Made by a program: the position numbers and the translations under genes | Origin: Ypsolopha sequella | Lineage: Eukaryota; Arthropoda; Insecta; Lepidoptera; Ypsolophidae | Length of the DNA: 64,000 nt | Assembly (NCBI GenBank): GCA_934047225.1 | Contig: OW203984.1 | Span: 8,999,201 to 9,063,200 of the forward strand | Reading direction: 5' to 3' | Shown here: positions 1 to 11,226 of the stretch, one piece after another | Layout of the letters: every line of letters starts with the position of its first letter | How positions within the stretch are numbered: position 1 is the stretch's first letter | Notes under the pieces: generated by a model | Database searches by the model: none | Seen by the model: only the letters and a program-made list of their open reading frames with translations | Told to the model about the DNA's origin: nothing

Positions 1-2460
1 TTCAAATTTTTTTAGACTGTGAATACAATTTTGAAAAACACATATGTCGTATTAAACCCCTTGATTTTAATATTTTGACCATCCCATAAATGTTACTTGC
101 ATTTTCCGGCATCCAATGGAACCGCAAAGATAGGCCATTAAGCCCATAGTTAACTTTGATCTAAATACCAAATTTGAGTTTTATTAGGTTTCGGACAAAA
201 AGCTTCTAACAAAATAAAACGGCCGTCATATTAAAAACCAATCCCTCTTGTTGCGCCTTGAAATCGCGAACTTTTTTAGCGGCCCACTTCCATTGAGAGG
301 ATATACTTAGACAAGACATGCAAAATTAAAGCGATGGTGCAGGATATTTGTCTGAATTTTGCTTTTATTTAGGAAAAGAACGTGACAACTACGTTTACAG
401 TATTAGGAACTTGTTCCCTTTTGTATTGTTTATATTCACGAAGTATAGATAATTATTGTAAAAACCAATAAATGCAAACCATTTATCGAGTTCCATGTAG
501 ACACATAACAAAAATCGTAAATTGAGTCTTCAGAAAATAATGAAGAAATATTTTATACATAATGAGAATAAAAAAAACATTCAAATACAATTTCGTCTGT
601 TGAAACAGCGAAAAGGTCTGTCTCAGCATAATCATTGCGAGTAAAATAACCACAACTCGCTGTTTTTTTGCGATCTCACAGGCTCTTTGAAAAATTGTGG
701 TGCAATATACATATTAATTCCGTAAAATAATACAGGTATAAACTCAAAGTTGTAGCATTGCAATATTTGTAATACTTCTTGATCCTTATTTTTCGATAAC
801 CTATAAAACGATAGTTTTGCTGGCACTCGAAGCCAAATGTAACTTTTTAAATCTAAATTTCAAAATGTCCTCTTTTCGTAAAACTAAAACAAAAGAATGA
901 CTTCTTGGGAGAATTTTCCAAAGAAGCATCCTTGCAGATAAAAAAAATTATAAATATCTGAACTTATTTATTATTACCATATTCCTACTGATAAAACTTT
1001 GTCACTGCTGAAATTGAAAGGCTGCCTAACTGCAGGTATGTAAATATAATAATTCAATGTGAAACTCTGTCCTAGTCATGTCTAGCTCACTAAGACTGAA
1101 CTGGTATTTGATGCGTCTTGGACAGTTCTTCAGTTACTGTCCTTGTTTCAGCCTTTCCTTTTGGACTACAATCTTCCTACTCTCCTCTCCTATCCTGTTC
1201 TACCTTCGACCACTATCTTCGACAATAGACGGAAGTATCTGGACGCTCTGCCACTCGAGCTTGATAGCCGCCTGCGCTCACCTAGTACTAAATCGAGGCC
1301 AGTGCTGTTTTTTTGTAAATACTTTTATGAACCTGGATGGCGATTCTGGCACGTGCGGAAAAACTGCGAAAGCAGATTTCATGTGATATTAAAACAAGAT
1401 TTCTAAGAATGTGTATCGATTTTCTCTATTAAAAACCTAAAGTTTGTATTCCTTATATTTTGTATTCTTTATTGGACAAGGTTTTAGTCATTTAACTTTA
1501 TATCGCATGGTATTTATCACACAATAAATAAAAGTCAAATGATTGATATCGCTTGTGAAAAATAATGCCTGAATAGCCACCCTGATCTATTCCTCCTTCC
1601 TTATTGTAAATATATCTATCGAACTACGATCCATCTTTTAATTTGCTCCCGCTAGCTAGCCCGGTTACAAAGTAAGGAATTGTTCATCATTAACCCATGG
1701 GCTTTGTTCATAAAAAATATAACATGGGAATCAATTGTTTAGATCCTTGAACGAATATAAAATAACGAATATATAATATAATAAGCATTAGAAGGCAGCA
1801 CTATGGCAACGATTTTTGGAGAAAAAACATATTGATATCGTTTATTTTTAAACTCTTGTTAAGTTTTACTATGCGGGGGAACTTTTTTCCAATATTTCGT
1901 TGATTGTACCTTATAAAGGCACTTGAAGTAAAGGGAATCCGATGTTAAAATAATTTTTCTCTGTTATTTGCGGAGAAAACTGGAAACTCAATTCGAGAGG
2001 ATGGGAACAACCAATTAACAACAAAACTAGGCATAGTATATTCCTTAAAGAAAATAACTTTGAAACGTAATTTTCTACTAAACCCAATTCAATATTTTGA
2101 AGCAAAAGCCCTTACAAATAAAATGATTGCCAATTAACGAATAAAATGTTAAAATATGTTTTTATTTTTTAATAGCCGTTAAGAGGCTTTTGGCTATTCA
2201 CTTTGATATAAATTGATCCGACAAAATGACTTCGATGGTTTCATTAAAGACTTAAGAGATATTACAAATTTCATCTTTTATCAGCGATTTTCGAAAAAAC
2301 TCTGTTCGTTGTCAAGGATTTTTGTAAAAAAACACAAGAAATTTGTGTTATGATTATTAAGATGAGTCTTTTCCACGTAGCTCCGTTCTTTTTTTAGTCC
2401 TATAATACAATTACCACAATTAATACAATTAATTATTATAAGTTAATAAAGTTATGATAA
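1..2460. other. unassigned AT-rich DNA
   Basis: No recognised gene, tRNA or transposon terminus was seen. The one stretch that looks somewhat protein-like is 1143-1406 (+), 87 codons in a less AT-rich patch and overlapped by another open frame from 1078. It matches no family I know, has no visible intron boundaries, and could be chance. Several short poly-A/T runs occur, but no tandem array. Confidence 0.5.
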
Positions 2461-3248
2461 TATAAAGGTACTCGTACGATGGCCGGTTTCATTAGCCCAT
2501 CTGAGTAATACACCCTGGATACGTTTTTTACGGCGAATGAAAAACATAGTGTCATTCAAAAATGGCACCAGAGACTGAAAAGGGCAAACAGGGTTGTAAT
2601 GCAGTCATACGATACTAGGTCAGCCGTGATTGGCCGACTCAAAAACACAACGAACGCTATTGGAGCCGTCGCCATACAAAATTGTGTTCAACACACTTTA
2701 TCGTGGGGTCATTTTTCAGCTCTAATCAGGCTTCTATGTTTTTTTCGTTCACTGGTTTTGTATCATTATTATTCGTAGAGGTTTTAAAAAAAATAGTTTC
2801 AAAATATAAATAACACAATTTAGGGAAGAATTATAATTATAATTATAATCTCAGAATTACCAAAATCCTCACTTTTGCATTCCCGGGTTCCAGATGTTTC
2901 CAAGGGTAACAAATAAATTTGCCAACAAAATGAAAAGTCATTAAAATGTATACACAACGTTCCGTCGACAAAGATTTAATCTGTTTCAAAATATTCCCAT
3001 GTACATTGTCGAAAATATTCCATATTTTTCTCATTCCCTCACAAATTTTCCATTGTCCCCCCTAAACGCCCGGGAATTTGACTAATTGACTCAACTTTTT
3101 AATTCGATTCCGGTGCACTTTTACACAGCATAGGTATATAGGGTATAGATAAGACTGCCAGATGCACCTTTAGACTACCATATTTTTTACTTTGTGATAA
3201 ACCTTATCAGAATGGTCCCCCCCAAAATCAAATTCTGAACCCGCCCTT
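2461..3248. other. unassigned DNA with weak inverted ends
   Basis: No gene was recognised. GAATGAAAAACATAG near 2536-2550 is loosely repeated in inverted form near 2732-2750, which may be the worn ends of a short (about 220 bp) non-autonomous DNA element, but the match is poor. The block between is less AT-rich than its surroundings. Confidence 0.3.
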
Positions 3249-3347
3249 GCTTAAAAATTCAAATTCAAATAGTTTATTTTGCAAAGCAGGTATATATAAT
3301 ACACTTTTTACACGTCAAATTTAATCTTATAAAAATATATACATATA

Positions 3348-3610
3348 CAATGTGTAACAGAAAGGTGTAACCATATTTGAAGAGCTTATTCAGTCAATGG
3401 TATAGAACAACTTTTAATATGGAGCCAACCCTGAAATCTCAAAAAAAAAATCTGCCCTTCCGTACATTTCGGCCGAGCGGCATTGCATTTTTCTATGAAA
3501 CAGTTGATTTTTCTTTTCGAGATACATGTTTTGTTCCATAGTAAAAGTTGTTCTATACCATTGACTGAATAAGCTCTTCAAATATGGTTACACCTTTCTG
3601 TTACACGTTG
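3348..3610. mobile_element. MITE, TA target site, family 1 copy A
   Basis: The terminal inverted repeats are about 80 bp, starting CAATGTGTAACAGAAAGG on the left and ending CCTTTCTGTTACACGTTG on the right. Both ends are flanked by TA (3346-3347 and 3611-3612), the target duplication of Tc1/mariner-type elements. The element lies inside a LINE 3' end, so it inserted later. Related copies are at 49951-50210 and 59797-59985. There is no transposase frame, so it is non-autonomous. Confidence 0.85.
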
Positions 3611-3688
3611 TATATATATATATGTAATAAAGCTAATAAAATAATAAATGTACATTAACTAAATTAAAGGTTTATTTAATTTATGTAG

Positions 3689-3690
<2 letters not shown>

Positions 3691-3727
<37 letters not shown>
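3691..3727. repeat. (AT)n microsatellite
   Basis: This is an uninterrupted AT dinucleotide run within the LINE 3' end. The paralogous position near 14938 is not expanded, so the expansion happened after the two copies diverged. Confidence 0.9.
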
Positions 3728-3728
<1 letters not shown>

Positions 3729-3920
3729 GATTAAAATGATAGGTAAAATATATTTTATAGAAGTTAAAATCCAATCAACCGCCCGAACCCATACCGGAGA
3801 CCCGACCCGGGACCAGGAACAAGGTTCAATGATCACCAACCGAGCCCCCAGCACGAATCCATGCGGCCGACCAAATCCCATCCTATATACTACATACTAA
3901 TAGGTTGCATATATAAATAC

Positions 3921-4530
3921 ATGCCTACGTCCGCCCATTCGATTAGTCTTGCTAAGAAGAAGGGCAAGAAACTTAGCAAGATCATGTCTTTTTTTTTCAA
4001 CATAAAACTTATACTATACAATATATGACTTATATCTTTAACCAAGGGATAAGAAAATACAAGGCAGCAGGAATTCAGGTTAATGAAAAAAAATAAGGGT
4101 TTCCTGTAAGGGGTTCTGTTTTTCTCATCCCAGAAACAGCATAACTCAATTTAAATCGGCTTCGTCATTCTCCATCTCTGTGTGGTCATTGGAAATGCTA
4201 CACGCATTGTTTACCTTCCTCGTATCTATAGAGCAGTACATAGATCGTATAGTTGTTACAGCCAGCAAGCCTGTGGTTTGCGGTCCGAACCGCAGGCAGG
4301 CAGCTGAAACATGATGCCGATGTTGCGTCAATAGAATGAAAAAACGGTCAAGTGAAAATCGGACTCACGCGCTAAGAGCTCCGTAGTATAATTGAAAAAA
4401 GTAGAAGAAATAACAATAGTACTGGAATTACCGACTTATTATGTTTTTATTTTTCTCCGCACTCGTTAAAAAATTGTTAAATGTTGTTCGAAGTTTTGGT
4501 ACAATAGCCACTGTATAATCACAAAATAGA
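3921..4530. other. unassigned DNA with a dispersed-repeat scrap
   Basis: No gene was recognised. Positions about 4345-4385 resemble the 5' end of the common repeat (GTCAAGTG...ATCGGACTCACGCGC...CTCCGTAGT) seen more clearly at 34811 and 54568. The rest is unassigned. Confidence 0.4.
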
Positions 4531-4725
4531 TACTAGCAGAAGGCCGACTCAACGACGGAGCGAAAACAGACGCACACATAATAATAATATGCATAGACGC
4601 AGTATGATGATCTCGGCAGAATTTCGTATTGGCATTCACCCGAGTATCTCCGAGATCGTCGTACGTACGCGTCTATGTGTGCGTGTGCCTGTTTTCGCTA
4701 GTTATGCGGAGTAAACATTCTTTAA
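4531..4725. mobile_element. hairpin repeat, copy A
   Basis: GCGAAAACAGACGCACACAT...ATGATCTCGG on the left is the imperfect inverted repeat of CCGAGATCGTCGTACGTACG...GTTTTCGC on the right, leaving a loop of about 35 bp. The same unit, including the outer AGAAGGCCGACTC and GCTAGTTATGC flanks, recurs at 21975-22172. Two copies of the same hairpin plus flanks mark it as a short mobile repeat with no coding capacity. The superfamily is not clear. Confidence 0.7.
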
Positions 4726-4731
4726 GTTGTT

Positions 4732-5808
4732 CACTGAAAAAAATATGACCAATGAAGTTAAATTTATGCTTGATTGAAAAAAATATGACTAAATCGTTTA
4801 AGAAAATATCAAAAATAATTAATGATGGTTTATTGTCAAAATAAAGCTAAAATGATTGCAATTTTATCAAATCGACAATGTAAAATTTTATTAAGTTACT
4901 TTATTAATTTCAGGAATATAGTGAGTTCTTTCAATCACTTGATTAGATCTATCAATTTGCTTTATCAACGTTACACTTTGCGAATAATTGATATAATAAA
5001 GTAACTTATTATATAACATAATCAAGCCTATTTTATTTAACAATCAGGTTATTATAAAATGATCAACATCTTATTTAATTTAATAGATAGATAATAGTTT
5101 TAAACATACGTAAACATAGATCTTATCAAGTAGGTTAATACCTCTTAATAATTTTATGTCACATTCTAATAAGTAATATTTTAGGAAATCGGTTTTTGTA
5201 TGGATTCCTGCATCGCGATATCAAAGTTTTTCTGCTTTGTTAGTATAAGTATCAGTGGGTTGTATCCGAGAGTATAGAGACTAACGACATACATATATCG
5301 GTTCTCGTTTGGACTCACATTCGGTTTAGCACTACTTCCTGCTACATCACGTCGTGTCACAAGTAAGAGCGTAAGTACATGCAATCAGGGTAAATATATA
5401 AATGATAGGTAGAACAAATAGGACAAACAATATATGTCACGTTTCATTCTAGTTACAAATATAATAATCAAAAATCAAATCAAAATCAAAATCATTTGAT
5501 TTATCTACCAGAAATTGCTAAACCTAAAAACTTTACTTAAAAAAAGACAATTTAACAATATAAATAACATTATAATATCTATCAAGTCACTTGATTAAAA
5601 TTATCAATCTTTTAGTAATATGTATCAAGCTGAGGTTATCACTATAACAATCAGACTTGATTAAGTTGACAACTACTTATTTGAATCTTCTTAATCAAGA
5701 TGACTTTATTGCCGGAAATATAATACTTTATGTGCTCGCATATAAATAAGTAACTTGATAGTCATAGACATTTTTATGATAAATGTTAACAAGTTTTTTT
5801 TTTCAGTG
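4732..5808. mobile_element. AT-rich element with CACTGAAAAAAA ends
   Basis: The left end reads CACTGAAAAAAATATGAC and the right end TTTTTTTTTCAGTG, giving a short terminal inverted repeat about 1.08 kb apart. The interior is very AT-rich and peppered with variants of CTTGAT/ATCAAG, which resemble repeated subterminal binding motifs of some DNA transposons. No transposase frame is present. Flanking duplication is not convincing (TGTT against TTAT). A LINE-like tail with repeated AAATC/ATTTTG lies at 5468-5510. The element status is inferred from the paired ends. Confidence 0.4.
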
Positions 5809-5911
5809 TTATTTTGTGGTATTAACTGTCTATCCTGCTCTAATCAGATGCCACGATAACTTCAGTTATTCTGAAATCACGGCTACATTAGGACATTTAC
5901 TATAATTTATA

Positions 5912-6447
5912 TCTAAATATATAAAACAAAGTCGTGTTAGTTACACCACTTATAACTCAAGATCGGCTGGATCGATGTTAGATATCTCTTTTTTGGTGTA
6001 TTCTTCTCCGCTCCGAATAGCAGAATAAGTAATAAAGTATCGGATAAGTTATCGAACAACAATAAATAAATTAATTAATGTTACGAATGCAAACAGCATG
6101 TGCTGCCATCTGTTGACAAAACTACGCATATAAAAGAAACCTATTTATCTAGCGTTCTGATATCATTAAATAACATCTGAACCCCAAGTTTTAAAAATCG
6201 CTTTGTTATTCCAAGAACTATTATTTCTGCATATATTCAATACCCTACGCTAAGCCTAACAACGGTACTGAAACTACATGGGTCCCTGCCATTCTTCTTT
6301 CGCAATGGCAAGCAATAAAACATTTCTGTATTTGCAAAAAAGGTGTATTAATGTTATTACCTTAATGATATCCTAAATTAAGTTTAACTAAAGTTAACAC
6401 GATATTATTAGATTGTTAGGCGGAACGAAGTTCGCGGGGTCAGCTAG
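5912..6447 (+). mobile_element. non-autonomous Helitron (536 bp)
   Basis: The start TCTAAATATATAAAACAAAG at 5912 and the following GTCGTGTTAGTTACACCAC are the 5' end typical of lepidopteran Helitrons. The 3' end carries the short hairpin GCGGAACGAAGTTCGC just before CTAG at 6444-6447. The element sits exactly between A (5911) and T (6448), the A|T target of Helitrons, and there is no target duplication. It has no Rep/helicase frame, so it depends on an autonomous relative. Confidence 0.9.
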
Positions 6448-7318
6448 TATGTAATAAAGATGGTTTTTTGAATAAAGATGAAAATAATTTTACCTTGGTT
6501 CAGATTCCTTAATGAGTCTCCAGTAAGAATATGTCTCCTCTAATTGGCGATGCAAAGCGAATGATGTAAGAATGTCATCATCTTTAGTCGATCTCCTTGC
6601 AAGACATAAATTGCCAATTTTGTATCTTCGTTGAAAATGAATACTTGTACATTTCCGATTAATCTAATTTATTTATTGGCTCTAAATAAGTAGGCTTAAA
6701 TCTAAACTACGCAATGGCTGAATGAGTTATAAGTTCTAGTTAGCTCAACCTAGATGTAGTCAATTAATTTAACGGGACACCTGATGCTAGAACATCAACA
6801 ACGCCAGGTTTTCAAGGGTTCATTTGAAGAAACTAGGTCTCTTCTCATATTGAAGAAAATATATTTGATTTACCGATCTTTTATCTAGGGATTCCATCTA
6901 TAAACAATGTTTCAAGATTTATACTTTTGTCAAAAGTAAAAAAGGTTTCTACCCTTTTTTTTTTTTGGTTTACAAACGTTCATTTTAAAGACGCGGTTAT
7001 GAGATCAACTTGATTTTTTTTTATAAAATAGGCAATAGAAATATGAAGGGATGTTACCTTTACCATTAGACTTATTGTGCTGAACGGGCATTGACCCTTT
7101 TGAACTCATTGTGAACGGGTAACTAAAAAGTTGCTAGAGTATGCCATCCTCTTAACCTTTCACTGGTGACGTGTGGTCTCACAGACCGAGCGGACCGAGC
7201 GAAACTTAATTTTACCCCTTTCCTTGCGCGTCTTAGCAGCTTCGTGTTTAGTTGTACAACATCAAAATAATCTAAAAAAACCGATACACAAAGAAATTCT
7301 AAAATAATCAAAATATAA
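6448..7318. other. unassigned DNA
   Basis: No gene or element boundary was recognised. GACCGAGCGGACCGAGCG near 7185 is a short direct duplication. Confidence 0.5.
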
Positions 7319-8125
7319 AAAAAAACGGCTACTGGATGATAAATTTAATTTTGTAATTTTTTTTCGTGAATTTCTCAACCACCTTATTTTTCTAGTAATC
7401 TTTACCTAAACACATATTAATATTTTTCATATTTTTCGGTGGACAAGTTTTAGAGATAAGGGGGGGATATAATTTTTTTAATGGTTTTTCAAGGGTTTCT
7501 CGAAATAGATGCAATGAAATATAGCCAAGATATATATTTTTACAATCAGCTCTTTAATACCTACAATTAAATACCCATATTGTATTTTTTATAAAATATT
7601 TTTTTTATTTATTTTAGATTTTTTATATTTACCATTTGTGCACAACTTTTTTTAAATTGCTATACTTTTACTGTAATTGGCCAGTTATGATCTGAAAGCG
7701 ACATTTTTTTCATATTTTTTGGTCAACCAGTTTGAGAGATGAAAGAGAGGGGCATACATATTTTTGTGTTTTGTAAAGATTTCTCGAAACCAGTGCCAGT
7801 AAATACAGTCAAATTATATATTTTTACAAATTATATATTTTTACTTTTTAATGTCTACAATTTGATACCCATAATTGTATTTTTAGGATAATATTTTTTT
7901 TTCTCACTTTTGTTTTGGAAATGTTTTTAACAATTTCAAATTTTTCATATTTTTTTTACACCGTGATATGTGGGCAAGTTATTGCTATTTTTATGCCAAA
8001 TTTCATGTCTTTATCTTCAACCGTGCTAAAATTATGAGCCTGTGACATACGGACGGACGGACAACGGAGTCTCACGATAAAGGTTCCTTTTGTACCTTTT
8101 AGGTACTACGGAACTCTTAAAACAG
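7319..8125 (+). mobile_element. two-part dispersed repeat (GGGTTCCGTA group), 3'-complete copy
   Basis: This sequence is a diverged copy of 54568-55262. It has two internally similar halves, each with CATATTTTT(C/T)GGT...AGTTT..GAGAT.A and then TTTCTCGAAA. It ends with ACGGACGGACGGACAACGGA followed by a TACGGAACTCTTAAAA terminus. The 5' GTGCGAGTCGGACTCGCG segment seen in the other copy is missing here. It is non-coding. I know this end sequence as a widespread lepidopteran repeat but not its class. Confidence 0.7.
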
Positions 8126-8647
8126 CAAATATAACGGCAACGATCTACATCAAATTTTCCATTTAATTCAAGTTTTTTTTTTTATTAATATGTTGTAAGC
8201 GTTTTAATTTTGTTTCCATAACTAACCAACATCACAAACATAATAAAAAAATATTAATTATTAAATTTTCAATTGTTTTTTTATTATAAGTCTTTACTCC
8301 TGTAAAATAAGTCCTAGTACATATGAATATGAGCCTGTTGTATCGCACGTCACTTATAACATTTCGCAAAAATTTACTTCAAAAGTTGAGCAATAAAAAT
8401 AAGCGAACATAAATAGAAAAAATAATCTCAGAACGTCAAACCTATCAAAAGTTCGCTGCTCTTGATAAAAAGCGCAAACATATTTACCTACAAAAGTTTC
8501 CAAAAATATTCTTTACCGAGTAATAAATCCGGAACCGGAAAATGTACACTCAAAAATTTTAGTAATAGACTTCCTGCTGAAATTATAAAAGCAGAGATGA
8601 ACTTAATTTTGCACTTTCCAATATTAATTACATTTGTGATTTATATA
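8126..8647. other. unassigned AT-rich DNA
   Basis: Nothing was recognised. An open frame of 71 codons at 8462-8677 runs into the hairpin element downstream and has no protein-like features. Confidence 0.5.
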
Positions 8648-8848
8648 AAAAACGGGTCACCTCAATACGTGTTATGATCGGGAAAGCCGACCAGTTTCAG
8701 CAGATTTAAACTGCCTTCATCTGGGCCACCAGTGTGAGGCGTAACGTCGTCACGTAAACGTCCTCACTCGCCCAGATGAAGGCAATCTAAATCTGCTGAA
8801 ACTGGTCGGCTTTCCCGATCATAACATGTATTGAGGTGAGCCGTTTTT
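8648..8848. mobile_element. long-hairpin MITE (CACCTCAATA family), copy A
   Basis: Arms of 79 bp (8648-8726 and 8770-8848) are almost perfect inverted repeats around a 43 bp loop. Landmarks are CACCTCAATA, GATCGGGAAAGCCGACC and CAGATGAAGGC. A diverged relative at 60590-60830 keeps the outer CTCACCTCAATA and GATCGGAATAGCCGACC but has different inner arms. Both are followed by ATCATG...TATCCTCAAGT.TCAT. There is no coding capacity. Confidence 0.85.
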
Positions 8849-10149
8849 ATATTGATCATGAATTATCCTCAAGTCTCATTTAATTCTATAATTAATTACA
8901 TTTTATGAATTTTATTCATATTCTTGCGTTAGTTTCTGATTTATCAATGGAAACGAGAAGCCTTTAACAAACTATGTACCTTGTACTCGTATATTGTGTC
9001 GTCTTACCGCAACAATGTCGGCTTTCAAGCTTAGTGGCTATTATAACACCCTAACGAGTCCTGTTAGAACATTCTGGTTTTTCCTGTGCACATATTTTCC
9101 TCCTCCTCTTTAGCGCGTTAATAGTTGTTTTTCCCGGGAGCCTTGCCTAAGTGCAATTTATATTAATACCGTCATATTTTCACGTGTTGGTTACCCACAT
9201 TTTCATATTCACCGCAACATAGAGGGCGGCCGAATTCAGTTTTTCGGGAAAAATATTTCGAGTTTTACCGGTGATTGTGAAAAGGTTTTTAATAAGGTAC
9301 AACTTGTTTAGTATTATTAATTTGTCATACGGTTGTTTGAGGGAATGATGATATAAAATTATGACTTCGTTATAATAAATATATATAATAATACCTTAAT
9401 ATTTAATAATAATAATTTATAATAATATGACTTATTAATATAAAAGATGTTGTGCTTTTTTATTTATTTCGTTGTTTATTTGTTACGGATAATATATACT
9501 CTCCATTTTACTAATTTTTATATAATTACTGTAGTGTTGTCTCTACGAAATAAATGTTAAGTATTCTTATTACAGCATGTGGTTCCAGAAAAATAAGCCA
9601 GTTTAAAGAAAGAAAGAAAAAAAGAAAATGTTTATTTGCTGTGATAAGGGTAGGTAAATGTAATAATAAGCATATATAAATATATAAGCATATATATATA
9701 TATACACAAGAACACGCGCAAATCAGCTAGTGTTTATAGCGTGCAAATACTTAAATTAATGATAATATTGTTAGTACTCGTACATACATTTTTTACAATT
9801 TGACAATGAAATGTAATTATGTTACTAATTACATTTTCTAGTGTCTCTTTTTTCATAACTTTGTATGTTTATAAGTAGAAACTTCCATACATTATTTTAT
9901 TGACTACAAACAATGTCCCTGCAACAATATAGAAAAATTTTACCCGAAACCCCTTTTTGCGTAGAAAAAGAACGGCAGAGCATTACATACTGGAAAAGTA
10001 CGTCATATTTAATTTTTTTAATATATAAGAAAAGATTTTTGGTTTAGATTCATAATTAATGTAATAAGTGTATATATTATTATAAGAGTGTATTACAAAC
10101 ATGAAATCAATCAGAAACAAATTTAAAAGCACAGTATTTTGAAAAAAAT
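8849..10149. other. unassigned AT-rich DNA
   Basis: No gene was recognised. There are short TA-rich runs near 9365-9440 and 9665-9705. 8849-8895 is shared with the flank of the hairpin element at 60793-60840, so the mobile unit may extend to about 8895. Confidence 0.45.
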
Positions 10150-10220
10150 CCTCGGACCTGGATTTGAGCCTTTGACCTCCTGCTTACATGACAGACGTGC
10201 TACCGACTGTGCTACCGAGG
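10150..10220 (-). pseudogene. tRNA-like pseudogene or SINE head
   Basis: On the minus strand CCTCGG and CCGAGG at the two ends can pair as an acceptor stem. Between them are TAGCACAGTCGGTAGCACG (A-box-like, D-arm region) and GGCTCAAATCC (B-box-like). The D stem is broken and the anticodon stem holds only about 4 pairs around an enlarged loop. It is therefore a degenerate tRNA or the head of a tRNA-derived SINE. It shares no body with the SINE at 50221-50568. Confidence 0.55.
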
Positions 10221-10827
10221 TTCGTATCTGAAACAACGAATTTTTCCACCATTACTGTACACCGTTTTTTTTTTCTTTTTTTTTTGTAACTGCTTGATAT
10301 ACCAGCTTACTGAACGCCCACGAGGCGTTATAAAATTTCACACCTTGCTGATTCATTCATATATAACGGTCACTTACGATATATAAGTCAGATTTTGCCT
10401 GACTAGTTTCACTGTAATCGTACAGTCTCGTCAGAGGCAAACAGGATTACGCGATGGTTCTACTTGTAAATCTTTCAAACGATGTAATATTTTCTATTCA
10501 TATTTATATACGAACCATAATATTCCCACTCATTTCGGTTCGGCCATAAACACAATTTTCGGTTTCGGTCAGCCCCACACTAGGGTCCATTCCCGAGGTA
10601 ATGTGCGTACGCCGCACCTCCGTCATTTTGTTTGCGACCTGATTAAATTTGCACATGAAATTTGGTTTTATGGACTATGCCTTGAATTAACTTATGAGTG
10701 TTTTGATTTCATAGCTGATGAGGTTCATACATAATTTAAAATTTTGTGCACATTACAGTTGAGTAACAATAAATATTTACTGTATTACACCAACAAAAAT
10801 TATTGTTGGCATCTGTATAAAATATAA
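10221..10827. other. unassigned DNA
   Basis: No gene was recognised. There are a long T-run near 10263-10287 and no clear element ends. Confidence 0.5.
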
Positions 10828-11226
10828 TTACATTCATCCATCCATCAGCCCGTATTCGTCCACTGCTGGACATAGACCTCCCCAATATTACGCCACTCTT
10901 GGCGGTCGTCAGTCATCCTCATCCAGCCACTACCCGCAACGTCCTTCAGATCGTCAGTCCAGCGGGCACGAGGGCGGCCTACGCTGCGCTTTGCTGTACG
11001 TGGTCTCCATTCCAATGCCTTACGACCCCAACGGTTATCATGTCGGCGACAAATATAGCCAGTACACTGCCGCTTCAACTTACTGATTCGGCAGGCTAAG
11101 CCGGTCACCTTCGATCTCTGACGGATGTCTTCGTTTCGGATTTTATCCATCAAAGATATCTCAAGCATAGCCCGCTCCATAGCTCGCTGAGCGACCTTAA
11201 GGCCCTGCCATTCCAAAATGAGCATT
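10828..11226 (-). mobile_element. RTE-type LINE, C-terminal ORF fragment
   Basis: The 126-codon frame 11225-10845 matches the C-terminal end of the endonuclease/reverse transcriptase of RTE-like LINEs that are abundant in moths. Visible landmarks are QRAMERAMLEISLMDKIRNE, KLKRQCTGYICRRHDNRW, GRPRARWTDDLKDVAGSGW and the terminal DRQEWRNIGEVYVQQWTNTG. The RT catalytic region is absent, so this is a 5'-truncated insertion. The frame is followed by a TGATGGATGGATGAATG tail. The QQW ending explains the related tails at 15207, 20175, 36247, 49332 and 58648. Confidence 0.85.

Larger units (their letters stand above)
3249..3920 (-). mobile_element. LINE 3' end fragment, split by a MITE
   Basis: Read on the minus strand this block ends in AATAAACTATTTGAATTTGA, a simple-repeat tail typical of insect non-LTR retrotransposons. 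It is a second copy of the sequence at 14745-15087, which lies on the plus strand with the same order (GGATGGGATTTGGTCGGCCG, then GAACCTTGTTCCTGG, then the tail). The copy here is interrupted at 3348-3610 by a TA-flanked inverted-repeat element and contains an (AT)n expansion. No RT domain remains, so the LINE clade cannot be named. Confidence 0.7.

Noticed and set aside
1078..1406. Two overlapping open frames of 102 and 87 codons
   Set aside because: They lie in different phases over the same bases, match nothing I recognise and have no visible splice signals. Chance cannot be excluded, so no gene is called.
10150..10220. Functional tRNA gene
   Set aside because: The D and anticodon stems are broken although the acceptor ends pair.
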